Positions 42,216 to 51,637 of a stretch of 64,000 bases of DNA are shown here, piece after piece. The notes below the pieces were generated by a model. That model was not told the DNA's origin. It saw nothing but the letters and a program-made list of their open reading frames with translations, and made no database searches. The DNA is from Cupriavidus lacunae. Its GTDB lineage: Bacteria > Pseudomonadota > Gammaproteobacteria > Burkholderiales > Burkholderiaceae. Positions within the stretch are counted from its first letter, which is position 1, and each line of letters opens with the position of its first letter. The position numbers and the translations under genes are program-made. The stretch is taken from positions 1 to 64,000 of the forward strand of contig NZ_QKWJ01000030.1 of NCBI RefSeq assembly GCF_003353055.1, in the 5' to 3' direction.

Positions 42216-43184
42216 TCAGGTGGTGATGCGGATGTCGTTCTGGCGAATAAAAGCTTGCCAGCGGGCAAATTCCCGCCCATAGAAGGCTGGGAAGTCCTCG
42301 GCGCCGATGCCGGGCACTTCAAGTCCGGTCGGCAGAAAATGCTCTCTGATCCTGCTTGAGTTCAGGATTGCTCTCAGCGAAATCCGCATCTGCGCCACTG
42401 CGGCCGTTGGAACGTTGCGAGGCATGAATAGCGCGTACCAGTTCGAGAAATCGAAGCCGGGAAATCCGGACCGGTCCATGGTCGGTAGCGCCGGGAACGC
42501 CGGCGAACGCGCCTTGGAAGTTATCGCCAGAATGCGCAGTCGGTTATCCTTCTCATAGCCCACGTAGCCACTTGGTGCATCAAAGACGAGCGGTATGTCG
42601 CCCTTGACCAGATCGGCCTGGATGCGCGGCACGTCGCGATATGGCACCTGCGTCATCTGCACGGATGCGGCGTTCTTGAACATCTCTGCCGCGATGTGTG
42701 CTACAGAGCCGCTGCCATATGATCCATACGGAATGGGGTCCTTCTGCTTCCGCGCCCATTGGACGAACTCCTGCACTGTCCTTGCTGGAACCACGGAGGG
42801 ATTAACAATGAGCGCGCTGGGGGCAAGTGCGCACAAGGATATCGGTGTGAAATCGCGTTGGACATCGTAAGGCAAGTTCGGGTAAAGGTGCGGCGCCACA
42901 GCCATGATGCCCATCGAAGCGAGGAACATCGTGTTTGGATCGCCGGCGGACCTGGCGGTCGCAGTGGCCGCGATCTGTCCTGCGGCTCCACCCCGATTCT
43001 CGACGATGAACGATCGCTTCTGCGCGCTCGCCAGACCCTGGGCGATCATCCTGCCCAGGTCGTCCATCTGGCCGCCAGGACCGACCGGAACGACGATTCT
43101 GGCATCGTCGCTCTTTTGACCAAACACGTGTGATGACGCAAGAATTCCCGCGGCCGCGATGAGCCGGCGACGTGTGATATTCAT
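42216..43184 (-). CDS. Bug/TctC solute-binding protein (island)
   Basis: A 322-residue periplasmic binding protein. Its twin-Arg-like N-terminus (MNITRRRLIAAAGILASSHVFG) suggests a Tat or Sec signal. Bug features are RIVVPVGPGGQMDDLGRMIAQGL, IVENRGGAAGQIAA, SYGSGSVAHIAAEMFKNAA, and RDVPRIQADLVKGDIPLVFDAPSGYV. GGAGATAAAG precedes the ATG at 43184, favouring it over the Met at 43196. It lies 13 bp before the Rieske gene, so it probably captures the aromatic substrate. Confidence 0.88.
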   Translation of the reverse strand: MNITRRRLIAAAGILASSHVFGQKSDDARIVVPVGPGGQMDDLGRMIAQGLASAQKRSFIVENRGGAAGQIAATATARSAGDPNTMFLASMGIMAVAPHLYPNLPYDVQRDFTPISLCALAPSALIVNPSVVPARTVQEFVQWARKQKDPIPYGSYGSGSVAHIAAEMFKNAASVQMTQVPYRDVPRIQADLVKGDIPLVFDAPSGYVGYEKDNRLRILAITSKARSPAFPALPTMDRSGFPGFDFSNWYALFMPRNVPTAAVAQMRISLRAILNSSRIREHFLPTGLEVPGIGAEDFPAFYGREFARWQAFIRQNDIRITT

Positions 43185-43291
43185 CTTTATCTCCATTCGG
43201 ATTCCCTCTGGATCCTGGATGTGGCTATGAAGGATGTCTCTATAGCCGTGAACGCTGCCGTGTCAGCGCGTTGATCACGTCATGGCACGTG

Positions 43292-43693
43292 TCATGGCAG
43301 CATCTGTGCGCTGGTCTTCTTTCCGATCTTCCAGGCGCCATCGGCGAGGACCAGTTCATCGGTGCACCGCCTGAGCGATACAAGCCGCATCTCTTCTTCG
43401 CCCGCGACTCCCACATAGGCCGACATGTAAAAGCGAATCGTGGCGCTGCATTCTGAGAGGTGTGCCACTCGAAGGTTGGTCACCACATGGCAGGTGGTAC
43501 GGTTCAGGGGGCGCTGTTCGAGCGCCGAAAGCACTTCTCCAGGCCCCCGCAACAGTTCTTCGCCGCGCGTCCAGGTACCCTGCTCCGCCATCAAGGCAGC
43601 GGCGTCGGCGTGCTGGCGCATGTCGAGGAAGTAGAAAAAATCAATTACCGTGGCAACGCACGGACTAGCCTGTGGCGTATGGATCTGCGGCAT
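43292..43693 (-). CDS. SnoaL/NTF2-like small protein
   Basis: A 133-residue protein of the NTF2/SnoaL cone fold (VIDFFYFLDMRQHADAAALMAEQGTWTRGEELLRGPGEVLSALEQR..., ending WKIGKKTSAQMLP). It may be an enzyme such as a dehydratase or isomerase, or a reduced equivalent of the small beta subunit of ring-hydroxylating oxygenases. It is first in the SnoaL, Bug, Rieske, reductase order. The ribosome site is weak. Confidence 0.68.
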   Translation of the reverse strand: MPQIHTPQASPCVATVIDFFYFLDMRQHADAAALMAEQGTWTRGEELLRGPGEVLSALEQRPLNRTTCHVVTNLRVAHLSECSATIRFYMSAYVGVAGEEEMRLVSLRRCTDELVLADGAWKIGKKTSAQMLP

Positions 43694-43783
43694 CGCAATC
43701 AAAAGGGATATCTAGGAAATTAAGCTTTGGATGGTCCTGTCCGTGGTCCTGGGACAGGATTCCGGCTACAACGGCGCAACACA

Positions 43784-44659
43784 TCAGGCCGCACGAGGCT
43801 GCGTTGCCTCGTCGCTCGGCAGCGAGCGCTCAGGCACAACCAGGTTGACCAGAGAACCGACACCGGGAATTTCAACCTCGAAGCGGTCACCCTCGGTCAT
43901 AAACAGCGGCGGCACCCGCGTGGCGCCGACGCCGGCGGGCGTGCCCGTTGCAATGACGTCGCCGGGTCTCAGAGAAGTAAATTCGCTGATGTAAGCGATC
44001 AGCCGTGCAATGGGATAGATGAGATCCCCAATGTGCCCTTGCTGCACGGAATTGCCGTTCAATCGGCCCAGCACCTGCAACGACGCTGGGTCGGGCACAG
44101 CGTCCGCCGTGGTGATCCACGGCCCGATGGCGCCGCTGCCGTCGAAGTTCTTGCCCGGCGTCACCTGCGCATTGTGTCGTTGGAAATCCCGCACCGAGTG
44201 CTCGCCCATGCACGTATAGCCGGCAATGTGCTTGTCCGCATCCTCCATGCGGATGCGTCGCCCCCCGACGCCGATGACCACCGCAAGTTCGGCCTCGAAG
44301 TCGAATCGCGACGACGCCAGCGGGAGGACGATGGTGTCCCCGGGCCCCACCAGCGATTCATGGGTGCGAAGGAACACTGAGGGAAACTGCGGCGCTTCAC
44401 GCGCGGTCTCCGCAACGTGCCCCGCGTAATTGAGTCCGATGCAGAAGATGCGCACGCCCTGCTCCACGGGCTTGAGCAGCACCAGATCCGACACGGCGAT
44501 GCGTGCCGTCACGGCATGCATCGCCCTGGCGATGGACTCGCCCCCCTCGGCAAGCGCTTCCGGCATCGTCGCCCATGCGCCCGCCATAGGCGCGACGAGG
44601 CCGTCTTCCAGGACGCCCCAGGAGTTGGTGCCGTTGTGTCTATAGCGGACAAGCTTCAT
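43784..44659 (-). CDS. Fumarylacetoacetate hydrolase family protein (HpaG/fumarylpyruvate hydrolase-like)
   Basis: A 291-residue FAH-family enzyme. Family segments are CIGLNYAGHVAETAR, PSVFLRTHESLVGPGDTIVLP, FDFEAELAVVIGVGGRRI with the metal-binding E-x-E, GYTCMGEHSVRDFQRHNAQVTPGKNFDGSGAIGPWI, and GDVIATGTPAGVG. It would hydrolyse or isomerise/decarboxylate the ring-cleavage product. It is divergent from the LysR gene, with the shared element between the two starts. GAGGGATCATCC precedes the ATG. A small hairpin lies after the stop (43735-43759). Confidence 0.85.
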   Translation of the reverse strand: MKLVRYRHNGTNSWGVLEDGLVAPMAGAWATMPEALAEGGESIARAMHAVTARIAVSDLVLLKPVEQGVRIFCIGLNYAGHVAETAREAPQFPSVFLRTHESLVGPGDTIVLPLASSRFDFEAELAVVIGVGGRRIRMEDADKHIAGYTCMGEHSVRDFQRHNAQVTPGKNFDGSGAIGPWITTADAVPDPASLQVLGRLNGNSVQQGHIGDLIYPIARLIAYISEFTSLRPGDVIATGTPAGVGATRVPPLFMTEGDRFEVEIPGVGSLVNLVVPERSLPSDEATQPRAA

Positions 44660-44765
44660 GGATGATCCCTCTTTGCCGATGCCTCGGCCGACTCGCCACA
44701 CCGCTCGATGAGGCAAGGCGTCCGGACCTGAGTGAGTTGACTATAGGACTGGCTCACCCATCAAT

Positions 44766-44809
44766 CCACTGAAGAATGTTGATCTCCAATATTCACTGAA
44801 TTAATATGG
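44766..44809. promoter_or_regulatory. Shared LysR-type site between FAH and LysR genes
   Basis: CCACTGAAGAATG, a spacer, then AATATTCACTGAATTAATATGG. ATTCA-C-TGAAT is a perfect dyad, and CACTGAA appears twice in direct orientation 26 bp apart. It matches the element at 39813-39857 almost base for base in its two outer boxes. It lies 19 bp upstream of the LysR start and 107 bp upstream of the FAH-family gene start. Confidence 0.68.
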
Positions 44810-44827
44810 AAAACGTTCCGTGACAGG

Positions 44828-45748
44828 ATGCAAGTGATGGATCTTCGTAAAGTCGACCTGAATCTCCTGGGAGTGTTCGAGTGCATCTACCGGGTGCGCA
44901 ATCTCACCCAGGTGGCCCATGAAATCAGCTTGACCCAGCCCGCGGTCAGCCATGCGCTCGGCAGGCTACGCGCGACCATGAACGATCCATTGTTCATCCG
45001 CACTGCATCGGGTCTTGAGCCAACACTGAGAAGCGACGAACTGATCGGGCCGATCAGGGCGGCGCTGGGGATCATCGAGGAGTGCCTCGCCTCGTCGTCC
45101 ACGTTCGATCCCCTTAAGACCCGGCGGGAGTTTCGCCTCTTGCTGTCCGATGTTGGGGAGCTGATCTTCATACCCAAATTGCTTCAGTTCTTCCGAGAGC
45201 ACGCACCCAACGCCACCATCACGGCACTGCAGGCATCGCGAACGAACTACGAAGCTATGCTGCGCGCGCGCGAGGCTGACATCACGGTTGGGCATTTGCC
45301 CATGCTGGAGAAGTTACTGAGAAACGCCCGCCTGTTCGAAGATCGCTGGGTAGTGCTAAGGGGAGCACGTTTCTATCCGGGCAATCCTCCCCTCACCGCA
45401 GACGACTTCGAACGGTTTCCCCACGTCGTGGTCAACCCTCCTGGAAGCGGCGCCGAGAAGGTGTTGCAGGCCGAGGTGACGCGAAGGAGCGTCGCACCTT
45501 CTGTTGTATTGACGCTGCCGCACTTTTTCGCGTTGCCCAACGTCATCCTGAACTCGGATCTCATTGCCACCGTTCCGAGTTCGGTGGCATCGAGCATACA
45601 TAGCGCAGAGGACATTCAGGTTCACGAGCTGCCCTTTCCCTCACCCAAACTCGACGTGCGAATCTTCTGGCACTCACGCCAGGACGGCGACGCAGGTCAT
45701 CAGTGGCTCAGAGACGTATTTGGTAAATTGTTCGGGCGGGCTCGGTAA
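44828..45748 (+). CDS. LysR regulator of the aromatic cluster (NahR/NodD-like)
   Basis: A 306-residue regulator. MDLRKVDLNLLGVFECIYRVRNLTQVAHEISLTQPAVSHALGRLRATMNDPLFIRTASGLEPT is the typical NahR/NodD/DntR HTH and linker, a group that responds to aromatic acids such as salicylate. The effector domain follows. It is divergent from the FAH-family gene, and the element it shares with the bicupin promoter marks both operons as its targets. The start could also be the Met at 44837. Confidence 0.88.
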   Translation: MQVMDLRKVDLNLLGVFECIYRVRNLTQVAHEISLTQPAVSHALGRLRATMNDPLFIRTASGLEPTLRSDELIGPIRAALGIIEECLASSSTFDPLKTRREFRLLLSDVGELIFIPKLLQFFREHAPNATITALQASRTNYEAMLRAREADITVGHLPMLEKLLRNARLFEDRWVVLRGARFYPGNPPLTADDFERFPHVVVNPPGSGAEKVLQAEVTRRSVAPSVVLTLPHFFALPNVILNSDLIATVPSSVASSIHSAEDIQVHELPFPSPKLDVRIFWHSRQDGDAGHQWLRDVFGKLFGRAR

Positions 45749-45897
45749 CGTGGCCGCATGAGCCGTTGAACAGATCGGCCCATAGCGCCCGGTTTCGTGC
45801 ATCCCGGGCAAAGGCAACGGCCGCACTAGCCGGTCCTGACGGAGCTCTGGCGGGCACCACGCTCGCGGCCGCCTGACCTGTGCCCTTCCCGGGGCGC

Positions 45898-46557
45898 TCA
45901 ACGCGCTCGACGACGGGGGGGTACCTTTTCAACGGCCATCGCCTGCAAATACGCAACGCACATCGTAGCAAGCTGAGTGCGGAGCACCCGCAACAGGGGC
46001 GGCGGTGCGCCCCGCTCGAATACCGCACGCGTCATGCCAGCCATCGCAGCGCCCAAGGCGAACGTGATGGAAGGCAGGTCATCGAACTCGGCATCCACCG
46101 CACTGGCTAACAGCTTGGCCATGGCGTCTTGCAAGCGCTGTGTGACGCCGCCCACCAGGTCGGCGGTGTCCAACTCGCCTGCGATCAGGTAGAGGGCGTG
46201 CGACAAGTCCGCGTGGGCTGTCTTGGCATCGACGTAGGCGGTGACCAGGCCGCTTGCCATCGTGGCGGCCGGGGTCTCCCGGTACTTCAGACATGCGGCC
46301 TCCACCGCACTGGCCACGGCTTCGAGGTGCTTGCTCAGAACGGCATAGAGCAAGGCCTGCTTGTGGGGGAAATACTGATACATCGTGCCCACTGATACAC
46401 CTGCTCGCTCGGCCACCCGCGTGGTGGTCAGCCGGCTGGCGCCTTCAGACAGCAAAACCTGAATGGTCGCTTCAAAAATAGCCTGGACGGTGGCTTCCGA
46501 TCGGGCTTGCCTCGGCGTCTTTCTTGGCTTCAGGCCCTCTGGGTGCAGTGCTTCCAT
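45898..46557 (-). CDS. TetR-family regulator
   Basis: A 219-residue repressor. The HTH (ATVQAIFEATIQVLLSEGASRLTTTRVAERAGVSVGTMYQYFPHKQALLYAVL) is followed by a helical ligand domain. It is divergent from the SDR gene, with 86 bp between starts, and likely represses it. The start is taken as the ATG at 46557. Confidence 0.88.
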   Translation of the reverse strand: MEALHPEGLKPRKTPRQARSEATVQAIFEATIQVLLSEGASRLTTTRVAERAGVSVGTMYQYFPHKQALLYAVLSKHLEAVASAVEAACLKYRETPAATMASGLVTAYVDAKTAHADLSHALYLIAGELDTADLVGGVTQRLQDAMAKLLASAVDAEFDDLPSITFALGAAMAGMTRAVFERGAPPPLLRVLRTQLATMCVAYLQAMAVEKVPPRRRAR

Positions 46558-46643
46558 ATGCGAATGCAAAAGCTGAAGGAATATTCATAAACTCTAGTGC
46601 ATCCGCAGAGCAGTTTCTACTTAAACAAACCAGGGAATTCATC

Positions 46644-47378
46644 ATGCAAGCATCAGCCGACCGCATTGCGCTGGTCACCGGCGCCAATAAGGGCATCGGT
46701 TTCGAAATCGCTCGCCAGTTGGGCAAGTCGGGGGCCAGCATCCTGCTGGGGGCGCGCGACACGGCCCGTGGCGAAGCAGCCGCTGCCAGCCTCAAGTCGG
46801 AGGGCATCGACGCGCATTTCGTCCAAATCGATCTCGCCGAGCCGTCCACCATCGAGGCTGCCGCTGCGGCTATCGGAGCCAGGTACGGCCGGCTCGACGT
46901 ACTGGTCAACAATGCCGGCATCGCCGACCAAGCCGACGGCTGGCCCAGCAAGACGAGCATCAGCGCCGTGCGCCACATCTTCGACACCAATTTTTTCGGC
47001 GCGCTGGCTGTTACTCAGGCGATGTTGCCGCTGCTGCGCAAATCAACTGCCTCACGGATTGTCAATGTGTCGAGCGGGCTTGGCTCGCTCACACACAACA
47101 GTGATCCGACGTGGGAGTTCGCACAGGTCAAGCTACTCGGCTACAACGCCTCGAAGGCTGCGCTCAACATGCTAACGGTGCAGCTCGCCGCCGAGCTGAG
47201 GGATATGGGAATCAAGGTGAACTCCGCCGATCCGGGCTTTACGGCTACTGACCTGAACGGCCACAGTGGCCACCAGACTGTTGCTCAGGGAGCGGCAGCA
47301 GCAATCCAGCTTGCCCTACTCGCCGATGACGGCCCGTCTGGTGGCTTCTTCAGCGCAAGTCAATCTGAACCCTGGTGA
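46644..47378 (+). CDS. Short-chain dehydrogenase/reductase
   Basis: A 244-residue Rossmann enzyme: TGANKGIGFEIARQLG cofactor motif, DVLVNNAGI, catalytic Ser in IVNVSSGLG and the Y-x3-K pair in GYNASKAALN. The TGANKGIG form resembles carbonyl reductase-type SDRs. It is likely NADPH-dependent. Control by the divergent TetR gene suggests induction by its carbonyl substrate or a toxic compound. Confidence 0.88.
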   Translation: MQASADRIALVTGANKGIGFEIARQLGKSGASILLGARDTARGEAAAASLKSEGIDAHFVQIDLAEPSTIEAAAAAIGARYGRLDVLVNNAGIADQADGWPSKTSISAVRHIFDTNFFGALAVTQAMLPLLRKSTASRIVNVSSGLGSLTHNSDPTWEFAQVKLLGYNASKAALNMLTVQLAAELRDMGIKVNSADPGFTATDLNGHSGHQTVAQGAAAAIQLALLADDGPSGGFFSASQSEPW

Positions 47379-47498
47379 GTCGTTCCGACTATTGTCCCGT
47401 TCACGCGCCCTGTTCTGGCAAAGGCCGGCGACGCATTCGAGGCAGATCATGATTAGCTGGGCGTTCTGAATTTCCGACTTGTTTAAGGAACTAAGGCC

Positions 47499-48305
47499 AT
47501 GGACATTCCACGTAACACGTTTAAAGCCGCGATCAAGGAGGGCCGTGTTCAGATTGGTCTGTGGGTCGGTTTGGCGGACCCGTACGCGGCCGAGGCGTTG
47601 GCCGCGACAGGCTATGACTGGCTGCTGATTGATGGCGAGCACGCTCCGAATGACGTTCGGCGGATCCTCGCCCAATTGCAGGCGGTGGCACCATACCCGG
47701 TACATCCGGTAGTTCGTCCCGTCATTGGCGACGTCCCGCTGATTAAGCAGATACTTGACGTTGGAGCCCAAACGCTGCTTGTGCCTGTGGTAGAGACCGC
47801 CGAGCACGCCGCCGAGATGGTAGCGGCAACCCGGTATCCGCCCCGCGGTATCCGTGGTGTGGGAAGCGCGCTGGCTAGGTCGTCGCGATGGAACCAAGTC
47901 GACAACTACCTTCACAAAGCCGACGCGGAGATGTGTGTATTGGTGCAAGTCGAGACAACGAAGGGCTTGTCGAATCTCGATGCCATTGCGGCGACAGAAG
48001 GTGTCGACGGTGTGTTCTTCGGTCCAGCCGACCTTTCTGCGTCAATGGGGCACCTTGGCAATCCCGCCCATCCGGATGTGCAGCGCGCCATCCTCGACGG
48101 TATCGAAACGGTACGCCGCACCGGCAAGGCGCCGGGCATTCTCACGGCGGACAACGCCCTGGCGCTGCGCTACATCGAGGCCGGCGCTTTGTTCGTTGCA
48201 GTGGGCGTCGACACCACGCTATTGGTAAGAGCCGCAAAATACCTTGCTGCAACGTTCAAGGGGAATGCGGGTGCCGGTGCGGGTGCCAAGGGATCCGTCT
48301 ATTAA
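47499..48305 (+). CDS. HpaI/HpcH-type aldolase
   Basis: A 268-residue class II aldolase: FKAAIKEGRVQIGLWVGLADPYAAEALAATGYDWLLIDGEHAPND, RPVIGDVPLIKQILDVGAQTLLVPVVETAEHA, RYPPRGIRGVG, VQVETTKGLSNLDAIAATEGVDGVFFGPADLSASMG. HpaI splits 4-hydroxy-2-oxoheptane-1,7-dioate to pyruvate and succinic semialdehyde. That is the step after the HpaH-like hydratase 10 kb away on the other side of the block, so the two are probably one pathway despite opposite strands. Confidence 0.87.
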   Translation: MDIPRNTFKAAIKEGRVQIGLWVGLADPYAAEALAATGYDWLLIDGEHAPNDVRRILAQLQAVAPYPVHPVVRPVIGDVPLIKQILDVGAQTLLVPVVETAEHAAEMVAATRYPPRGIRGVGSALARSSRWNQVDNYLHKADAEMCVLVQVETTKGLSNLDAIAATEGVDGVFFGPADLSASMGHLGNPAHPDVQRAILDGIETVRRTGKAPGILTADNALALRYIEAGALFVAVGVDTTLLVRAAKYLAATFKGNAGAGAGAKGSVY

Positions 48306-48580
48306 AATCCTGGCGGTAAGAAGTGATCGTAAGGAACGAACCCAGCCTTCTCAAGCGCGCGCACGCAAACGCCGATGTCATGGCAGGGCCTCTCCCACCT
48401 TGCCCTGGCGCCACTAGTGCGCGAAGCGATGAACGGCATATGTGCCGCTTGTGCCGCCGACGCGACGCAGACGTAACAGGTATCCCCACCGGTTTATCCA
48501 GTTGACCGGCAGGAGGGCCCTTCGTCGGGCAACGCAAGCCAGCCAGGAACGGCGTCTACCCAACGCACTTCGCGAGCCAC

Positions 48581-49810
<1,230 letters not shown>

Positions 49811-50123
49811 GGCCGCCCCTGGCAATGTCGTCGCGGATTGCAGGTTAGACGGCCCACGCCCACGCGGGATTCCCGGTCGCCCAACCAAGGGCCACTAACA
49901 AAACTCCGCAACAAATCGTGAGCAGCGCGACATGGATGCCGAGGCGACGTTCGGAGCGCCTGGTCGAGCCGGACTACATGTCAGGTTGGCAAGATGCCAT
50001 TGCGCCTGGCAGGCCTGGTGAAAGACTTGGTGTACGGGTTCAGTATCGCGGCCACAAGAGTATTGCAGTCAGCTCGCCCGTTGCGCTTGCCGCCGGCCTG
50101 TGGCGCCCAAAGATGAGGAACGC
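49811..50123. other. 313-bp region between rtcB and hns-like gene
   Basis: No coding sequence, strong hairpin or recognisable operator is seen. It must include the rtcB promoter. Confidence 0.5.
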
Positions 50124-50450
50124 CTACTCTGCTGCAATCAGGAACCGCTTCGGATTCTTCCCCAGCCACGCCGGCGTGCGGCCTCGTCCGGACCAGGTTT
50201 TTCCGGTCTTGGGATCCAGATACTTCGGCGGCAGCGGTTCCTTTTCCGCGGAAGCGGAAGCGGAGGCAGAAACGGCACCGGCGGGGCGGCCCCGGCGGCG
50301 GCGCGGCGCGACGTCTTCCTGCGTCAGACCATACTGAGTCATCAGGCCTCGAATCTGCTCGATCACGCTCGCGACCTCGGTCGCGCGCGCCGCTTCGATC
50401 TGTGCTTCCAAGGCTTGCTTCTGCGCAATTAGTTCTTTATATGTCGCCAT
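50124..50450 (-). CDS. H-NS family nucleoid protein
   Basis: A 108-residue protein. An N-terminal coiled-coil oligomerisation part (MATYKELIAQKQALEAQIEAARATEVASVIEQIRGLMTQYGL) is followed by a basic linker PRRRRGRPAGA and the C-terminal H-NS DNA-binding domain (PPKYLDPKTGKTWSGRGRTPAWLG). This is the short Burkholderiaceae/BpH3 form. GGAGCCAAAG precedes the ATG at 50450. It lies 1.5 kb from a low-G+C catabolic island, the kind of DNA H-NS silences. Confidence 0.93.
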   Translation of the reverse strand: MATYKELIAQKQALEAQIEAARATEVASVIEQIRGLMTQYGLTQEDVAPRRRRGRPAGAVSASASASAEKEPLPPKYLDPKTGKTWSGRGRTPAWLGKNPKRFLIAAE

Positions 50451-50907
50451 CTTTGGCTCCAATTTTTCAGTCACTTTTTACTTATACGCATTCCGAAGTC
50501 CGTCTGCAAGGTATTCATTCTCTACCCTCAGAGGGAACCTGGTAATCCATTCAGATCCAATGCGTATTAGCACATGGCCTGGCCTTGGGCGGTAAATGGG
50601 GCGCTATGAAGATAATGCCCTTGCCGGGCGTGGCCGACATCCGCCCCTAGGCAGTGGCTCGCAGAAACGGGTACGCCCGACCGGTTGAATGGTGGGCCTC
50701 CCGTGAGTCGGACTCGGCACCAACGCATTATGCGTCTGCTGCTCTGACCAAGCATGAGCCAGCGGCCCGATACTGCAGGGGGAAAGCCATCAGCGCCAAA
50801 CCTCTGAGGCCTTGGCCTTCCCGGTCTATCCGTTTTGGGCACCAGCGGTGCACCGTTGCCATCGATCGGCCGGTTGGCAAAGTCTGCCAAGCCAGCCGAG
50901 GCAAGGA
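50451..50907. other. 457-bp intergenic region between two nucleoid-protein genes
   Basis: No gene seen. The word ACGCATT or its complement AATGCGT occurs at about 50484 and 50557 as TACGCATT/AATGCGTA arms about 70 bp apart. The perfect palindrome ACGCAT-T-ATGCGT lies at 50723-50735. These may be binding sites, but could be chance. Confidence 0.45.
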
Positions 50908-51387
50908 TCAAGCCGACGCTTCAACTGCCGCGACAGTCCGCGCGGCCTTCTTCGCCGGAGCACGCTTCTTCGGCACGGATTTCACTGCGGCAGTCTTCGG
51001 GGCAGTTTTCGCCGCGCCCTTGCTACCCGTTGCCGCTGTCTTCGGGGCCGCCTTCTTCGGCGCCGCCTTCGTGGCAGCAGCCTTGTTGCCCGTTGCCTTA
51101 CGGGCGCCCGCAGCCTTGGCCTTCTTCGCCGCGAGCTTGTCCTTCGCGGCTTGCTTTTCAAAGCGGAGCGCGGACTTTGCCGCTTCCACTGCCTGCGCAA
51201 CTTCGCGCTTTGCCGCTTCGATGGCCTTCTTGGTGTCGGCGCGCAGCTTCAGCAAGCCCTTCTTCGCTGCCTGAGCCTCACGTGCGAGCACGCTCGCCTT
51301 TTTCGTTGGCACGGCCACCTTCTTTGCGGCAGGCTTCCTCTTGGCAACTGCGCTGACCTGAGTCGTGGATTTATTTGCTGCGACCAT
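50908..51387 (-). CDS. Histone H1-like Lys/Ala-rich DNA-binding protein
   Basis: A 159-residue highly basic protein. The middle (residues 25-90) is a charged helix (EAQAAKKGLLKLRADTKKAIEAAKREVAQAVEAAKSALRFEKQAAKDKL). The C-terminal half is made of KAA/PKKAA-type repeats like eukaryotic H1 tails and bacterial HctB/AlgP. It binds DNA non-specifically. It lies on the same strand as the H-NS-like gene and 457 bp upstream of it; the two may be co-controlled. Confidence 0.83.
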   Translation of the reverse strand: MVAANKSTTQVSAVAKRKPAAKKVAVPTKKASVLAREAQAAKKGLLKLRADTKKAIEAAKREVAQAVEAAKSALRFEKQAAKDKLAAKKAKAAGARKATGNKAAATKAAPKKAAPKTAATGSKGAAKTAPKTAAVKSVPKKRAPAKKAARTVAAVEASA

Positions 51388-51637
51388 ATCAATTACCCGT
51401 TAGTTGTGAAGCGCGGAGTATAACCGCACCAGCGCTCTACCCAATAGAGGTCAGTCTCTCCCTTGTCTTCGGGCTCTCACCGCTTCACTGCTTGAAGACA
51501 GCCACGATCTGCCCGGAAATCTCTCCGTTGCCGCTGAATTCCAGTGCCTTCCAGCATTCGTTATTGACTGCTTTCGCGCCATGCCATCGCTAACACCGAT
51601 CAGGCGCCGTACGATGACATGGGTTTTTTATCCGCTC

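Noticed and set aside
43735..43759. Hairpin TCCTGTCC/GGACAGGA after the FAH-family gene
   Set aside because: No T-run on either strand, so not called as a terminator; it may still slow transcription into the SnoaL gene.
50484..50735. ACGCATT/AATGCGT words as a CRISPR-like or iteron array
   Set aside because: Only three or four copies with irregular spacing and no spacers of constant length. No CRISPR array, rRNA or tRNA gene was recognised anywhere in the window.
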